A stretch of 47,669 nt of DNA from Alloalcanivorax balearicus MACL04 (GCF_025532145.1 NZ_ARXS01000034.1:1-47669), one strand, 5' to 3'; shown: positions 7,898 through 17,381, counted from the stretch's first letter. The notes: a model not told the origin generated them from the sequence alone. Program-made: numbers and translations.

Positions 7898-7997
7898 GAC
7901 ATATCTCCTGCGTTATCACCGGCGGCGGGCACAGGGGCGCCCGTAACGGCCACCGGTGGTGCCGTTGGGAAAAAGGAAAAACCGGGTTATTCGGTGC

Positions 7998-9278
7998 TTA
8001 TAGGCGCTCGACGCGCGGCAGCCGGTAACGGCCTTCCATCAGATCCGCCTTCGGCATATAACCTCGGAAAAACAGGGCGAAAGGTCCCTCGTTGGCCGGC
8101 AGCCAGTTGCTCTCCCGGTCCGCGCCGGGACTGTGTGCACCGATCCATAGATCCAAAGAGCCGTCCTCGTTGTACTGCAGGCCGGGGCTGCGATCCCCCA
8201 CGGCGTAGCGGCGCAACGGGGTATCGGCGAAGAAAAACTGCCCGTCGTCCATGGCTTCGTACAGTGTCAGCGACCAGAACGAATTCAACGGCGGCATGGC
8301 GCCAGCGGGAAAATGCAAACGATAGTTCTGGTTGCCGTCGAACAGCCCCTCTTCGGCATCCCCTTCGGCACGCATATAGATGGCTTCTTCCAACGGCAAG
8401 GCGCCAAGGCCACCCACCGATACCACTGCTCGCAGCGTATAGTTCTGGCCATAATCACCATTGCGCATGCTGGGATAAGTCCAGCCGTCAATGGCGCTGC
8501 GGCGCGCGCGCTGGATCTGAACCAGCCAGTTCTTGGCCTCTTCCACGCCCCGCTCAATCGCTTCCGCCTGTTCCTGGTCGAAAGCGTCCGCGTCGAACAT
8601 CTGGTCCGGACCGATGTCCAGTGCACGGATCTGCTCCAGAATCAGGCCGTCGGTAACCGGCGGCGGCTCACGGCGTAACAGGCGATTTGCAGTGGCCAGA
8701 TACTCACGCCAGTCGGCCGAGCGCTGTACCGGGTCGCCCGGCGCGACATCTTCGGGGGCGGCGCCGTCGTGAACGAACAAACCATCCTGCACAGCGCAGG
8801 CCGCTGGCAGATCGTCGGGGCCATCCACCAGAATACGCGCCAGCGCCCAAACTCTGGGCGTCGGTGCGCGGACCACATTGGTGGCATCCTCCGGCACCGC
8901 CTGATTCGGACCGACCACGGTATAAACACCGCCGTTATTCCCCGTGGTGCGGGTACCGAGAATGTCGAAGTTGTTGGTGTACATGTCCATGAACGCCAGC
9001 GAGAAGTAGCGGTCGCCAGTGGCCGGCACGGTAATCTTTACCGGCCCTTTGGAAAGATCCAGCCAGGCATCGGAGTACAGGGTGTCGTTGTTCGGTGTGG
9101 TTACCCAGCGGCTGCGGTGCGTCAGCAACTTGCGGGCATGATTGAAGATGTTGGCCCCGGCGCCCATACGCCATTTACGGGTGGTTTCCATGATCACCAG
9201 CGGAACCGTGTAGATGTACGCGCGCTTGGCGGCGGATTTCAGCTCGGCCGGTGACACCGGCGCAAATTCACTGCTCAT
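7998..9278 (-). CDS. DUF1254/DUF1214 domain protein
   Basis: A 426-residue protein with the DUF1254 block in the N-terminal half (YIYTVPLVIMETTRKWR, TTPNNDTLYSDAWLDLSKGPVK, RYFSLAFMDMYTNNFDILGTR) and the DUF1214 block in the C-terminal third (AMPPLNSFWSLTLYEAMDDGQFF, then DLWIGAHSPGADRESNWLPAN). The biochemical role of the family is not established. Many members carry signal peptides, but none is visible here, so this one may be cytoplasmic. GAGGAAG precedes the ATG. It lies between a TAXI binding protein and the degenerate MBL protein, in the same direction and with ~100-base gaps, and so belongs to the cluster. The conserved aromatic/acidic segments would suit a small-molecule-binding enzyme, but no function is claimed. 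Confidence 0.88.
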   Translation of the reverse strand: MSSEFAPVSPAELKSAAKRAYIYTVPLVIMETTRKWRMGAGANIFNHARKLLTHRSRWVTTPNNDTLYSDAWLDLSKGPVKITVPATGDRYFSLAFMDMYTNNFDILGTRTTGNNGGVYTVVGPNQAVPEDATNVVRAPTPRVWALARILVDGPDDLPAACAVQDGLFVHDGAAPEDVAPGDPVQRSADWREYLATANRLLRREPPPVTDGLILEQIRALDIGPDQMFDADAFDQEQAEAIERGVEEAKNWLVQIQRARRSAIDGWTYPSMRNGDYGQNYTLRAVVSVGGLGALPLEEAIYMRAEGDAEEGLFDGNQNYRLHFPAGAMPPLNSFWSLTLYEAMDDGQFFFADTPLRRYAVGDRSPGLQYNEDGSLDLWIGAHSPGADRESNWLPANEGPFALFFRGYMPKADLMEGRYRLPRVERL

Positions 9279-9379
9279 GTTGCTTCCTCTTACTCTTTTT
9301 CAAAGGACTGCCCAAGGCCATCCGGGCTCAATGTCGGCATCAAGGTCTCGGAGGGTGTCCAGGTTTTGTTTTGCGCTTC

Positions 9380-10414
9380 TCAACGAACTTCCGGCGGCAC
9401 CATCGTATCCGGCACATCCAGGCCAATTTCCCGGTAGTACCGTAAGGCCCCGGCCTGCAGCGGGGTGTTCACCTGGTTGAGAGCGTTCTCCAGCGTGATG
9501 GTGTCCATGAACTTGGCGGCGTCATGGAACGTCTGAAGATTCTCAAAAATGGTTTTGGTGATCTGATAACCCAGTTCGGGATCCAGATCCTTCTGCGTGC
9601 CCAGAGTGACCCAGGTGCCGACGGTTTTTACTGGCCCTTCGTTGGTCTGGTTTTCGCCGTAAATACCGGCGGGAATTTCCGCAACGGTACGGCCGGGCAA
9701 CGACATCACTTGTTTCATCGGCTCGCTATCGAAAGCCTCCTCGGGGATGCCCAGGAAACGAATCTTTTGCAGCAGCACCACTTGTTCGATGGAGGCGGAC
9801 GGCAGCTGGGTCGGGCCGATATACATATCCACCTGACCATCCTGGAATGCCTGCTGTCCTGAGTTCCAGTCCAGCTTTGCCATCTCGTAATCCTCACCCG
9901 CCTTGTAACCGGTGGCCCCTTCGATGATCGACAGGGCAACCAGAGTGGCGGCGCCGCCCGGCGGGCCGATGAAGACACGACGGTCCTTGATGTCCTTGAG
10001 AGAACGGATACCCGATTTCTCGTGCACCATGATGTGGTACGGTCCGAGCGGGAAGCTCATGATGGTACGGATGTTCTTGAACAGTTCCGGCGCGCTGGAC
10101 ATTTTGCTGAACATACCCGTGCCGGTGCTCATGAAATGATTGATGGACTGGCTTCCGATATACAGATCAACCTGCCCCTTCGCCGCGTCCAGGGTGGAGC
10201 GGGTGGACGCCATGCTGGAGGTCATGTTGATGCGAACCGGCAGGTGCTTTTGCAGCACGGATTGCAGAGTCACCGAGAAGACGTAAGGCGATGATCCCGG
10301 CTGAGCGGTATGCATGCGCAGGTTGGTATCAGCATTGGCATAACTGGCCAGCGATGCGGTTGCCAGGAGTACCAGACCACTCGCCCAGCGGATCAAAGGG
10401 TGTTTCAGTTTCAT
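9380..10414 (-). CDS. TAXI-family TRAP transporter substrate-binding protein (second copy)
   Basis: A 344-residue periplasmic solute-binding protein with a signal peptide (hydrophobic LVLLATASLASYANA, cleavage near residue 28). It has TAXI features: RMHTAQPGSSPYVFSVTLQ near the mature N-terminus, and later RRVFIGPPGGAATLVALSIIEGATGYKAG. It is strongly similar along its whole length to the protein at 12577-13608, including PAGIYGENQTNEGPVKT and the C-terminal LQAGALRYYREIGLDVPD. GGGAG precedes the ATG. The fused permease at 13689 is the only membrane partner in view, so two receptors may serve one transporter, widening or retuning substrate range. The ligand is unknown. Confidence 0.92.
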   Translation of the reverse strand: MKLKHPLIRWASGLVLLATASLASYANADTNLRMHTAQPGSSPYVFSVTLQSVLQKHLPVRINMTSSMASTRSTLDAAKGQVDLYIGSQSINHFMSTGTGMFSKMSSAPELFKNIRTIMSFPLGPYHIMVHEKSGIRSLKDIKDRRVFIGPPGGAATLVALSIIEGATGYKAGEDYEMAKLDWNSGQQAFQDGQVDMYIGPTQLPSASIEQVVLLQKIRFLGIPEEAFDSEPMKQVMSLPGRTVAEIPAGIYGENQTNEGPVKTVGTWVTLGTQKDLDPELGYQITKTIFENLQTFHDAAKFMDTITLENALNQVNTPLQAGALRYYREIGLDVPDTMVPPEVR

Positions 10415-10471
10415 TCCAATCTCCCGATTTGTTGTTTTATCTAGCTGTTACTTGATTCCGGGCGCCCTATA

Positions 10472-12577
10472 TCAGCGCCCGATGACCAGGGCATCCAATG
10501 CCACCACACCCTGCCCCTCGGCACGCACGCGCACCGGATTGATGTCCAGACTTTCCAGACTGTCCCCGGCGGCCACGGCAAAGTGCGACACTTTAACCAG
10601 CAGATCGGCCAGGGCGCCGACGTCCGCCGGCGGCTGCCCGCGGACACCGTCAAGAATCGCTCTACCGCGCAGTTCGTTGATCATGTCCATGGCCATGTCC
10701 CGGTTCAGCGGCGCACTGCGGAAGCTGACATCCTTGAGCACCTCCACCAATACGCCACCAAGTCCCAGCATCACCACTGGTCCAAAGGCAGGATCCCGCT
10801 GCACGCCGACGATGCATTCGACGCCCTGTTCTTCCATTGGCGAGAGCAGCACGCCATCGATGCGTGCCTCCGGGCAGGCGCGGCGAGCCGCGGCGAGCAC
10901 CTCATCGCTGGCCTGGCCAACGGCCTCGGCGCCACGCAGGTTCAGGCGCACACCACCGATGTCGGATTTGTGCAGAATGTCGGGGGAAGCGATTTTCGCC
11001 ACCCAGACGCGGGAGTCTTGTGCGACACGGACCTGGGCCTCGGCCCCATCGGCGACCAGATGGGATTCCGGCACCGGCACTCCGAAGTCGGCCAGCAGTT
11101 GGAAGCTGTCCGCCTCCGAATAACTGCCGGTGCGCAACGTTACGCCGGCCCCGCGCGAATCCACCGGCACCGCCGGTTTTTGCTGTTGCCGGGCAAACCA
11201 GGCCAGGGCGGACAGCGCGCGAATCGCACGGGTCGGGTCCTCGAAGGCAAGACAGCGATTACGTTCCAGCAAGGCGCGCACCGGCTCCTTGAATACCGAT
11301 ACGGCACAGAACACCCGATCCGGATACCGGTCGCGAACCCGGCCGATCTGCTCGGCGATGTGCTCCCCCATGGGACCTTGACCGGCCGCGGCCAGGAAGG
11401 CGGCGACCAGGTGGTAATCACCCTGCTCGAGCATGATGTCGAGGCTGGTCTCGAACAGACCGATGTCGTTGGTGATCTGCCCGGTGATGTCCACCGGATT
11501 ACGTGGCGCGGCGAACGGAACCAATTCCCGGATGCGGTCCTGCGCTTGCTGATTCAGTTCCGGCAGAGCCAGCCCCTCATCGGCGGCGGCGTCCGCCATC
11601 AGCACGCCGGCACCGCCGGACACCGTGAACACACCGAGGTTTTCCCCGCCCGGGATACCCGCCACGGAAAAGGCGTAGCCCACATCGAAAAACTCTTCGA
11701 TGGAATAAGCCCGATACACGCCGTACTGGCGGAACACCGCATCAAAGACCGCATCTTCGCCGGCCAGCGCGGCGGTATGAGACGCGGCGGCCTGGGCACC
11801 GATATCGGTGCGCCCCACTTTGGTCATCACCACCGGCTTGCCAGCGGCGCGGGCCTCGCCCAGGGCGGCTTCCAGTTTCCGGCCGTCGCGGCAACCTTCC
11901 ATATAGCCCAGGATCACATCGGTGTCCGGATCCCGCGCCAGCCAGCTCAGGCAATCGGCGAAATCCACGTTGCCTTCGTTGCCGGTGGTGATCCAGTAGC
12001 TCAACCCCAAACCGCGTTGACGGGCCAAGGTAAAGGCATAGGCGCCATAGGCACCGCTCTGACTGATCAGGCCGATACGCCCTTTTGGCGTCACGCCTTG
12101 CCCCACCACGGGTGAGAACGTCGCGAACACTTTCTCGGAAAGATTCATGAAACCGAGACAGTTCGGTCCAAGAATACGAACACCGGCCGCGCGGGCACGA
12201 GCCATCAGGGCTTCCTGTGCCAGGCGCCCTTCCTCGCTGATCTCCGCGAAGCCGGATGAAAACAGGACAATACCTTTGACGTCGGCGGCAATGGCTTCGT
12301 CCACAGCCTGATCGACCAGCGCCGCCGGCACCGCGACGATGGCCAGATCCACTTGCCCGGCTACTTCACCGATGCGGGCGTAGGCCTTAAGCCCCTGCAC
12401 TTCCGAGGCCTTCGGGTTGATCGGAAAGATGGGGCCTTCGAAGCCTTGGGCGAGCAGGAACGCGATCGGCAGGCCGCCGATTTTCGTCGGCGTGGCGCTG
12501 GCGCCGATGACCGCCACCGAGCGGGGTCGAAAGAGACGATCCAGATCCTCAATGGCGTGTTCTGATGCCGCATTCAT
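10472..12577 (-). CDS. ADP-forming acyl-CoA synthetase (acetate-CoA ligase family)
   Basis: A 701-residue single-chain NDP-forming acyl-CoA synthetase, coupling ATP to ADP with CoA thioester formation. Domain order: CoA-binding Rossmann domain (VAVIGASATP, residues 21-30), succinyl-CoA ligase-like domains with ISQSGAYG (171-178), the phospho-histidine loop ASHTAALAG with His267, and a C-terminal ATP-grasp domain (VAKIASPDILHKSDIGG, GLGGVLVEVLKDVSFR, DINPVRV). The ATG overlaps the previous stop by one base (TAATG) with GGAGG upstream, so it is translationally coupled to the first TAXI binding protein. This suggests that whatever the transporter imports is a carboxylic acid activated here before beta-oxidation. 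The substrate is not predictable from motifs. Confidence 0.93.
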   Translation of the reverse strand: MNAASEHAIEDLDRLFRPRSVAVIGASATPTKIGGLPIAFLLAQGFEGPIFPINPKASEVQGLKAYARIGEVAGQVDLAIVAVPAALVDQAVDEAIAADVKGIVLFSSGFAEISEEGRLAQEALMARARAAGVRILGPNCLGFMNLSEKVFATFSPVVGQGVTPKGRIGLISQSGAYGAYAFTLARQRGLGLSYWITTGNEGNVDFADCLSWLARDPDTDVILGYMEGCRDGRKLEAALGEARAAGKPVVMTKVGRTDIGAQAAASHTAALAGEDAVFDAVFRQYGVYRAYSIEEFFDVGYAFSVAGIPGGENLGVFTVSGGAGVLMADAAADEGLALPELNQQAQDRIRELVPFAAPRNPVDITGQITNDIGLFETSLDIMLEQGDYHLVAAFLAAAGQGPMGEHIAEQIGRVRDRYPDRVFCAVSVFKEPVRALLERNRCLAFEDPTRAIRALSALAWFARQQQKPAVPVDSRGAGVTLRTGSYSEADSFQLLADFGVPVPESHLVADGAEAQVRVAQDSRVWVAKIASPDILHKSDIGGVRLNLRGAEAVGQASDEVLAAARRACPEARIDGVLLSPMEEQGVECIVGVQRDPAFGPVVMLGLGGVLVEVLKDVSFRSAPLNRDMAMDMINELRGRAILDGVRGQPPADVGALADLLVKVSHFAVAAGDSLESLDINPVRVRAEGQGVVALDALVIGR

Positions 12578-13608
12578 TAGCGTGCCTCCGGTGGAATCAG
12601 ATGATCCGGAAGGTCAACGCCGGCCTCCCGATAGTAACGAACCGCGCCGGCGTGCAGCGGCGTCCTCATCTCGGTCAGAGCATTCTCCAGGGTGATCTCC
12701 TTCATGAACTTCGCGGCACTGTGGAAGGCATCCAGATTCTCGAACAGGGTCTTGGTGATCTGGTACACCAACTCTTCATCGAGATCCTTGCGGGTACCGA
12801 GGCCGGCCCAGGAGCCAATCGTTCTTACATCCGTTTCATTGGTTTGATTGCCGCCGTAGATACCGGCCGGAATAGTGGCCTGGGTTCTTCCCGGCAGAGC
12901 CATGATTTCTTTCATCTGATCGGACTCGAAGGCCGCATCGGGAATCCCCAGAAAGCGCACCTTCTCGAGCAACGCCATCTGTTCCATTGAGGCGGACGGC
13001 AGTTGCGTGGGCATCACCAGCATGTCCACATGGCCATCCTGGAAAGCCTGCAGGCCGGAATTCCAATCCAGTTTCGCCAGCTCGTAGTCCTGGCCGGCTT
13101 TATAGCCTGTAGCGCCTTCGACGATGGAGATGGCCACCAGAGTCGCCGCCCCGCCCGGGGCGCCGAGAAAGATGCGCCGCCCTTTGATGTCCTCAAGGGA
13201 ACGAATACCGGACTTTTCGTGCACCACGATATGGTAGGGTCCGGCCGGGAACGTCATGATCTGCCTGACGTTCTTGTACAGCTCCGGGGCCGTTTTCATT
13301 TTCGCGAACATGCCCGTGCCGGAGCGCATGAAATGATTGATGGACGGGCTGCTGATGAACAGATCCGTTTGTCCGCGCGCGGCATCCAGGGGCGAGCGCG
13401 GCCCGGTGACACCGGCCGTCATATTGATCTTCACCGGCAGTTTCTTCTGCAGAATCGACTGCAAGGTAACGGAGAAAACGTAGTATCCCGAGCCGGGCGT
13501 GGCAGTCTGCATTCGCAGATGACTCTCCTGCGCCTGAGCGGCTTGGCCCAGCGCCAGGGTGGCGGTCAGTACACAGGCCGCCCGTTTTATCGTTCTCAAT
13601 CCAAACAT
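12577..13608 (-). CDS. TAXI-family TRAP transporter substrate-binding protein (first copy)
   Basis: A 343-residue periplasmic binding protein. It has a signal peptide (hydrophobic ACVLTATLALGQAAQA, cleavage near residue 26) and mature N-terminus ESHLRMQTATPGSGYYVFSVTLQS. TAXI hallmarks include RRIFLGAPGGAATLVAISIVEGATGYKAG and PAGIYGGNQTNETD. AAGGAG precedes the ATG. It follows the fused permease after ~80 bases that contain a GC hairpin, a spacing often linked to higher expression of the binding protein than of the permease. It is the close paralogue of the protein at 9380, which points to a tandem duplication with the synthetase gene between the copies. Confidence 0.93.
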   Translation of the reverse strand: MFGLRTIKRAACVLTATLALGQAAQAQESHLRMQTATPGSGYYVFSVTLQSILQKKLPVKINMTAGVTGPRSPLDAARGQTDLFISSPSINHFMRSGTGMFAKMKTAPELYKNVRQIMTFPAGPYHIVVHEKSGIRSLEDIKGRRIFLGAPGGAATLVAISIVEGATGYKAGQDYELAKLDWNSGLQAFQDGHVDMLVMPTQLPSASMEQMALLEKVRFLGIPDAAFESDQMKEIMALPGRTQATIPAGIYGGNQTNETDVRTIGSWAGLGTRKDLDEELVYQITKTLFENLDAFHSAAKFMKEITLENALTEMRTPLHAGAVRYYREAGVDLPDHLIPPEAR

Positions 13609-13623
13609 TCTTTTCTCCTTTTG

Positions 13624-13641
13624 GGGGCTCTGCTGAGCCCC
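13624..13641 (-). promoter_or_regulatory. Intercistronic hairpin between permease and binding-protein genes
   Basis: GGGGCT and AGCCCC form a perfect 6-bp stem with loop CTGCTG. There is no T-run after it on the minus strand, so it is more likely an mRNA-stabilising or processing element than a terminator. It lies just before the ribosome binding site of the first TAXI binding-protein gene. Confidence 0.5.
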
Positions 13642-13688
13642 TTACTTCCAGGGACTCCGAGCCCCTCTCTCTTCTACTTATCTGTCTT

Positions 13689-15593
13689 TCACTTATCCGC
13701 CGGTGCGCAACCAAGCCAACGCGGCCTGCGGTGCGGCATGAAATCGAACAGCAGGATAAGCAGCGCCAGAGCCAGACCGACCAGTTCCACCGAGGTGCCG
13801 CGCGCCATCAGCAATGCCGCTACCACCAGTCTCAGAATCCGCGCCAGCATGCCCAGCCGCTCACCGCCAAACCCGGCGAATCCCGTGGTTACCGCCCACA
13901 CCACCAGAGTCAGGCGCACCACGCCCCAGGCCAGATCCAATGGATCAAAGCCCTCCACGATCAACAGCAGCGACGGATTGAATACGAACAGGAACGGCAC
14001 CAGAAATCCGACCAGAGTCAGACGTACGGAGAGCATGGCCACTTTCATCGGGTTGGCCTCGGCCAATGGCGCCGCTGCAAAGGCCGCCAGGGCCACGGGC
14101 GGCGTGATGGCGGATAGCACCCCGAAATAAAGAACGAACAGATGCACGGAAAGCAGCGGCACATCAAAGCTGGTCAGCGCCGGCCCCATGACCAAAACGA
14201 TGATCAGGTAGGCCGGCAAAGTCGGCATGCCCATACCGAGAACCAGGCAGCCCAGCGCGGTCAATATCAGACTCAATAGCAAGCTGCTCTCGCCCAGCCC
14301 GGCCACCGCTTGCGCGAAGCTCAGTCCCAGACCTGTGAGGTCCATGCCGGCGATGACGATACCAATGGCCCCCACCGCGATCATGATGCGCGAGCCGGCC
14401 ACGCCGCCTTTTGCCAAAGCGCCGATCAACGCCCAGGGACGGCGGCGAATTTCCGGATTGAGAAAACCAAAGGCCATTGCCACCAGCGTCGCCCACACCC
14501 CGGCCATGGCCGGCGAGCGGCCCGCGGCCAGCACCAGAATCACCGTCAAAACCGGTGCCACGAACATTAGCGAACGCAGCCAGTCGTCCTTGGTCAGGAC
14601 CGGCAATTCATGCTCCGGAGTGGGTTTGATACCAAGCCGGCGAGCCTCGTAGTACACCGCCGCGAACAGAGCGATCACGTAGAACGCCGCCGGCAATAAC
14701 GCCGCCACGCAAATCAGCAGATAAGGCGTGCCGGTAAGCTGCGCCATCATGAACGCGGCGGCGCCCATTACCGGCGGAATCACCTGCCCACCGGTGGACG
14801 CGGCGGCTTCAACGGCACCGGCGAAGGCGGGGCTGAAACCGCGTTTCTTGATCATCGGAATGGTGAAAGCGCCGGTCCCCGCCACGTTGGCGGTAACACT
14901 GCCTGACATGGTGCCGAACAGCATGCTGGCAAAGATCGCGGCGTGGGCCGGACCACCGGGCAGACGGCCGGTGACACGAATGGACATACGCACCAGCGCC
15001 GGTCCGGCGCCGGTAGCCTCAAGCATGACGCCGAAGATGATGTAGATGAACAGCAACTCGATCATCACCGCCACCGGCGTGCCGAATACGCCGCTGAAGC
15101 CGTACCACATTCCCTGCATGATCTGATCCAGGGAAAAACCGGCGTGGCGCAAGGCGTCAGGCAACAGGTCACCCCACAGGCAATACAACAGGGTCACACC
15201 GGCGAACAAGGACAGTCCGAGGCCGAACTCCCGGCGGGTCAGTTCAATTACCGCCACTACGCCCACCAGTGCGATCAACTGATCGGTGCGGCTGTAGTCA
15301 ACCAGCATGTTTTCCATATCACCGGCGAAGGCCAGGAAACGGGCAACCGCCAACAGAATCGCACCGACCAGGACCAGGTCGATGAGCCAGAACAAGGTGC
15401 GAATCAATGCGGTACGTGGCGGATTCACCACCACCAGCGGTTTGACCAGTACGGCGACGAGAATACAAGCAGCGAACGTCAGCGGACGCTGATAGCTCGG
15501 GTCAAAGATCCCGAAAAGAGACGTATAAATACTGATGGCGGCCAGAACCACGGCAATCGCCAGGCCAAGCCGACGACTTGAATCTGTGAGCAC
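13689..15593 (-). CDS. TRAP transporter fused permease (4TM/12TM, TAXI type)
   Basis: A 634-residue polytopic inner-membrane protein combining the small DctQ-like and large DctM-like parts. Hydrophobic segments are visible throughout. Conserved large-subunit blocks include LPGGPAHAAIFASMLFGTMSG, the NVAGTGAFTIPMIKKRGF segment, TGGQVIPPVMGAAAFMMAQL and VLGMGMPTLPAYLIIVLVMGPAL. It would import an organic acid by a sodium- or proton-coupled mechanism using the downstream TAXI binding proteins. The GTG at 15593 was chosen because GGGAGAGGGAGA precedes it. A GTG at 15623 (ten residues longer) lacks such a site but cannot be excluded. It is the first gene of the long minus-strand cluster, read from the AT-rich divergent region. 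Confidence 0.93.
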   Translation of the reverse strand: MLTDSSRRLGLAIAVVLAAISIYTSLFGIFDPSYQRPLTFAACILVAVLVKPLVVVNPPRTALIRTLFWLIDLVLVGAILLAVARFLAFAGDMENMLVDYSRTDQLIALVGVVAVIELTRREFGLGLSLFAGVTLLYCLWGDLLPDALRHAGFSLDQIMQGMWYGFSGVFGTPVAVMIELLFIYIIFGVMLEATGAGPALVRMSIRVTGRLPGGPAHAAIFASMLFGTMSGSVTANVAGTGAFTIPMIKKRGFSPAFAGAVEAAASTGGQVIPPVMGAAAFMMAQLTGTPYLLICVAALLPAAFYVIALFAAVYYEARRLGIKPTPEHELPVLTKDDWLRSLMFVAPVLTVILVLAAGRSPAMAGVWATLVAMAFGFLNPEIRRRPWALIGALAKGGVAGSRIMIAVGAIGIVIAGMDLTGLGLSFAQAVAGLGESSLLLSLILTALGCLVLGMGMPTLPAYLIIVLVMGPALTSFDVPLLSVHLFVLYFGVLSAITPPVALAAFAAAPLAEANPMKVAMLSVRLTLVGFLVPFLFVFNPSLLLIVEGFDPLDLAWGVVRLTLVVWAVTTGFAGFGGERLGMLARILRLVVAALLMARGTSVELVGLALALLILLFDFMPHRRPRWLGCAPADK

Positions 15594-15623
15594 TCTCCCT
15601 CTCCCGCGGACATCGAAGTCCAC

Positions 15624-16023
15624 CTTGGTTTTTTTGTGCGCTCATCAGATCATGCCAATTTAATGACTGTCAATTAGATTGTTATCAATACCCAAAATGC
15701 CATGACAATTTATTCATTGCCCAACACCGTCCACAAAGGCATAGGTGAACATTCGTTCAAGACGTAAATTTTTATCCCAAAAAATCCATAACTCCTTGTA
15801 TTTATTTGACTTAATATTCAAATGAGATGCAAAAAACGCACAGATGTCGGCGTGCGGAATCTCACAACAAAAGAACTTCGACTCGCCAGATCCATCTCTG
15901 AACCAAACATGATTTTCCTAAAAAGTAATGCGATAACATGAATTTCATCTATCTTTTCTAATGCAACGACATTACTTTAGGTAACACTCTGTTCCTGATT
16001 TTCACCCTCGGAGGAGACCCCAA
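15624..16023. promoter_or_regulatory. AT-rich divergent control region of the catabolic cluster
   Basis: 400 gene-free bases, clearly richer in A+T than the flanks, separate the divergent TRAP permease and MBL genes and must hold both promoters. Visible structure: a palindrome TGAACATTCGTTCA (15746-15759) that resembles a TetR-type operator; near-direct repeats CATGCCAATTTA and CATGACAATTTA about 50 bases apart; and a 9-base inverted repeat AAAGTAATG / CATTACTTT (15922-15930, 15970-15978). The long operator found in front of the TetR gene at 17367 is not repeated here, so its control of this region is unproven. GGAGGAG at the right edge is the ribosome binding site of the MBL gene. Confidence 0.6.
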
Positions 16024-17340
16024 GTGATCAACGAAGAACTCAGAACCATAGGCGATGCCTGCTGGGAGCGGTTTGATTTCGGCCGCGACTGGAACCGTCA
16101 TCTGCATGGCAGTCAGGTCATACCGATCAACGACCACCTGGCTTACATCGCGTCCAAAGGCGTGGTGGGCAACGTTACCGTCCTCAATACAGGAAAGGGC
16201 CTGGTGGTGTTCGACAGCGGCAGCCGCAATACCGCCGCCGCCATTCATAAGGCGATCCGAGCCTGGTCGGACCAGCCCATCCGTCATGTCGTCTATACCC
16301 ACGGCCATCTGGACCACGCCTTTGGCACACCACTGTTCGACCAGGAAGCGCAACAGGCCGGAGAGCCCAAACCCGAGGTCATCGGCCAGGCCAATATCCG
16401 CCGCCGTTTCGAGCGCTATCAGAGCAGCGCCGGATGGAATGCACGCATCAACGGCCGGCAGTTCAAGGTGGCGGGCTTCCACTGGCCGGAGGAGTACCGT
16501 TACCCGGACCGCTTCTATGAAGAACAGATGATTCTGGAATGCGGCGACAGCCAGGTGGAGCTCAACCACGGCATGGGTGAAACCGACGACCACACCTGGA
16601 GCTGGATTGCAGAGGACCGCACCGTTATCACCGGGGATTTCATCATCTGGGCGGCGCCCAATGCCGGCAACCCACAAAAGGTTCAGCGCTTTGCCCACCA
16701 ATGGGCGCAGGCCTTGCGCGCCATGGCGGCAAAGAAGCCGGAAGTGCTGGTGCCCGGCCACGGACCGGCGGTATTCGGTGCCGACCGTGTCGCCACGTTA
16801 CTGGACGACACCGCCACTTTTCTGGAGACCATCCATGACCAGACTCTGGAGGGCATGAACCAGGGCTTGCCCCTGGCCGATATCGTGCAACAGGTTACTC
16901 TGCCCGAGGGCCTGCTTGACAGACCCTACCTGCATCCCACTTACGACGACCCCGAGTTTCTGATTCGCAATGTCTGGCGTTTGTACGGTGGCTGGTATGA
17001 CGGCAATCCAGCGCACTTGAAGCCGGCACACCCGGACGCGCTAAGCGGTGCCCTGGCGGAGCTCTGTGGCGGAGCACAGGCGCTGACGCAAGCCGCGGCC
17101 AGATACCTTGACCAGGGTGATCTGCGCCTGGCTGGCCACTTCAGTGAAATGGCGGTGCGTGCGGAACCGGATGATCAGGAGGCTCACCGGGTCCACGCGG
17201 CAGTGAATCAGGCACGGGCAAAAGCGGAGACCTCGCTGATGGCCAGAGGCATTTTTACCGATGCCGCCAATGCCTCACTAAAGGCACTGGGCGACGATGG
17301 TGACCCGGGTTATCCCGGCCGCCGGGTTGGTATTGGTTGA
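16024..17340 (+). CDS. MBL-fold alkylsulfatase-like hydrolase (canonical metal motif)
   Basis: A 438-residue metallo-beta-lactamase-fold enzyme related to SdsA1/BDS1-type alkylsulfatases. The zinc motif is intact (H93-G-H95-L-D97-H98), with further candidate ligands E186/H190 in GETDDHTW, D205 in VITGDF and H246 in VPGHGP. The C-terminal part matches the alkyl-sulfatase dimerisation domain (ADIVQQVTLPEGLLDRPY, WRLYGGWYDGNPAHLKPAHPD). The SCP2-like tail and the signal peptide of SdsA1 are absent, so it may be cytoplasmic. The start is GTG with GGAGGAG eight bases upstream. It is divergent from the TRAP operon and ends in a shared hairpin with the TetR gene. Hydrolysis of an organic sulfate or another ester is plausible but not demonstrated. 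Confidence 0.9.
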   Translation: MINEELRTIGDACWERFDFGRDWNRHLHGSQVIPINDHLAYIASKGVVGNVTVLNTGKGLVVFDSGSRNTAAAIHKAIRAWSDQPIRHVVYTHGHLDHAFGTPLFDQEAQQAGEPKPEVIGQANIRRRFERYQSSAGWNARINGRQFKVAGFHWPEEYRYPDRFYEEQMILECGDSQVELNHGMGETDDHTWSWIAEDRTVITGDFIIWAAPNAGNPQKVQRFAHQWAQALRAMAAKKPEVLVPGHGPAVFGADRVATLLDDTATFLETIHDQTLEGMNQGLPLADIVQQVTLPEGLLDRPYLHPTYDDPEFLIRNVWRLYGGWYDGNPAHLKPAHPDALSGALAELCGGAQALTQAAARYLDQGDLRLAGHFSEMAVRAEPDDQEAHRVHAAVNQARAKAETSLMARGIFTDAANASLKALGDDGDPGYPGRRVGIG

Positions 17341-17353
17341 GACGGGTTGGGAT

Positions 17354-17381
17354 ACCGGCGGCGTTATTAATCGCCGCCGGT
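17354..17381. terminator. Bidirectional hairpin between MBL and TetR genes
   Basis: ACCGGCGGCG and CGCCGCCGGT form a perfect 10-bp stem with loop TTATTAAT. It serves convergent genes. The TAA stop of the TetR gene (17367-17369 on the minus strand) lies inside the loop. The absence of a long T-run leaves termination efficiency uncertain. Confidence 0.65.

Noticed and set aside
10583-12115. 510-residue plus-strand open frame
   Set aside because: Antisense to the ADP-forming acyl-CoA synthetase, with no family similarity.
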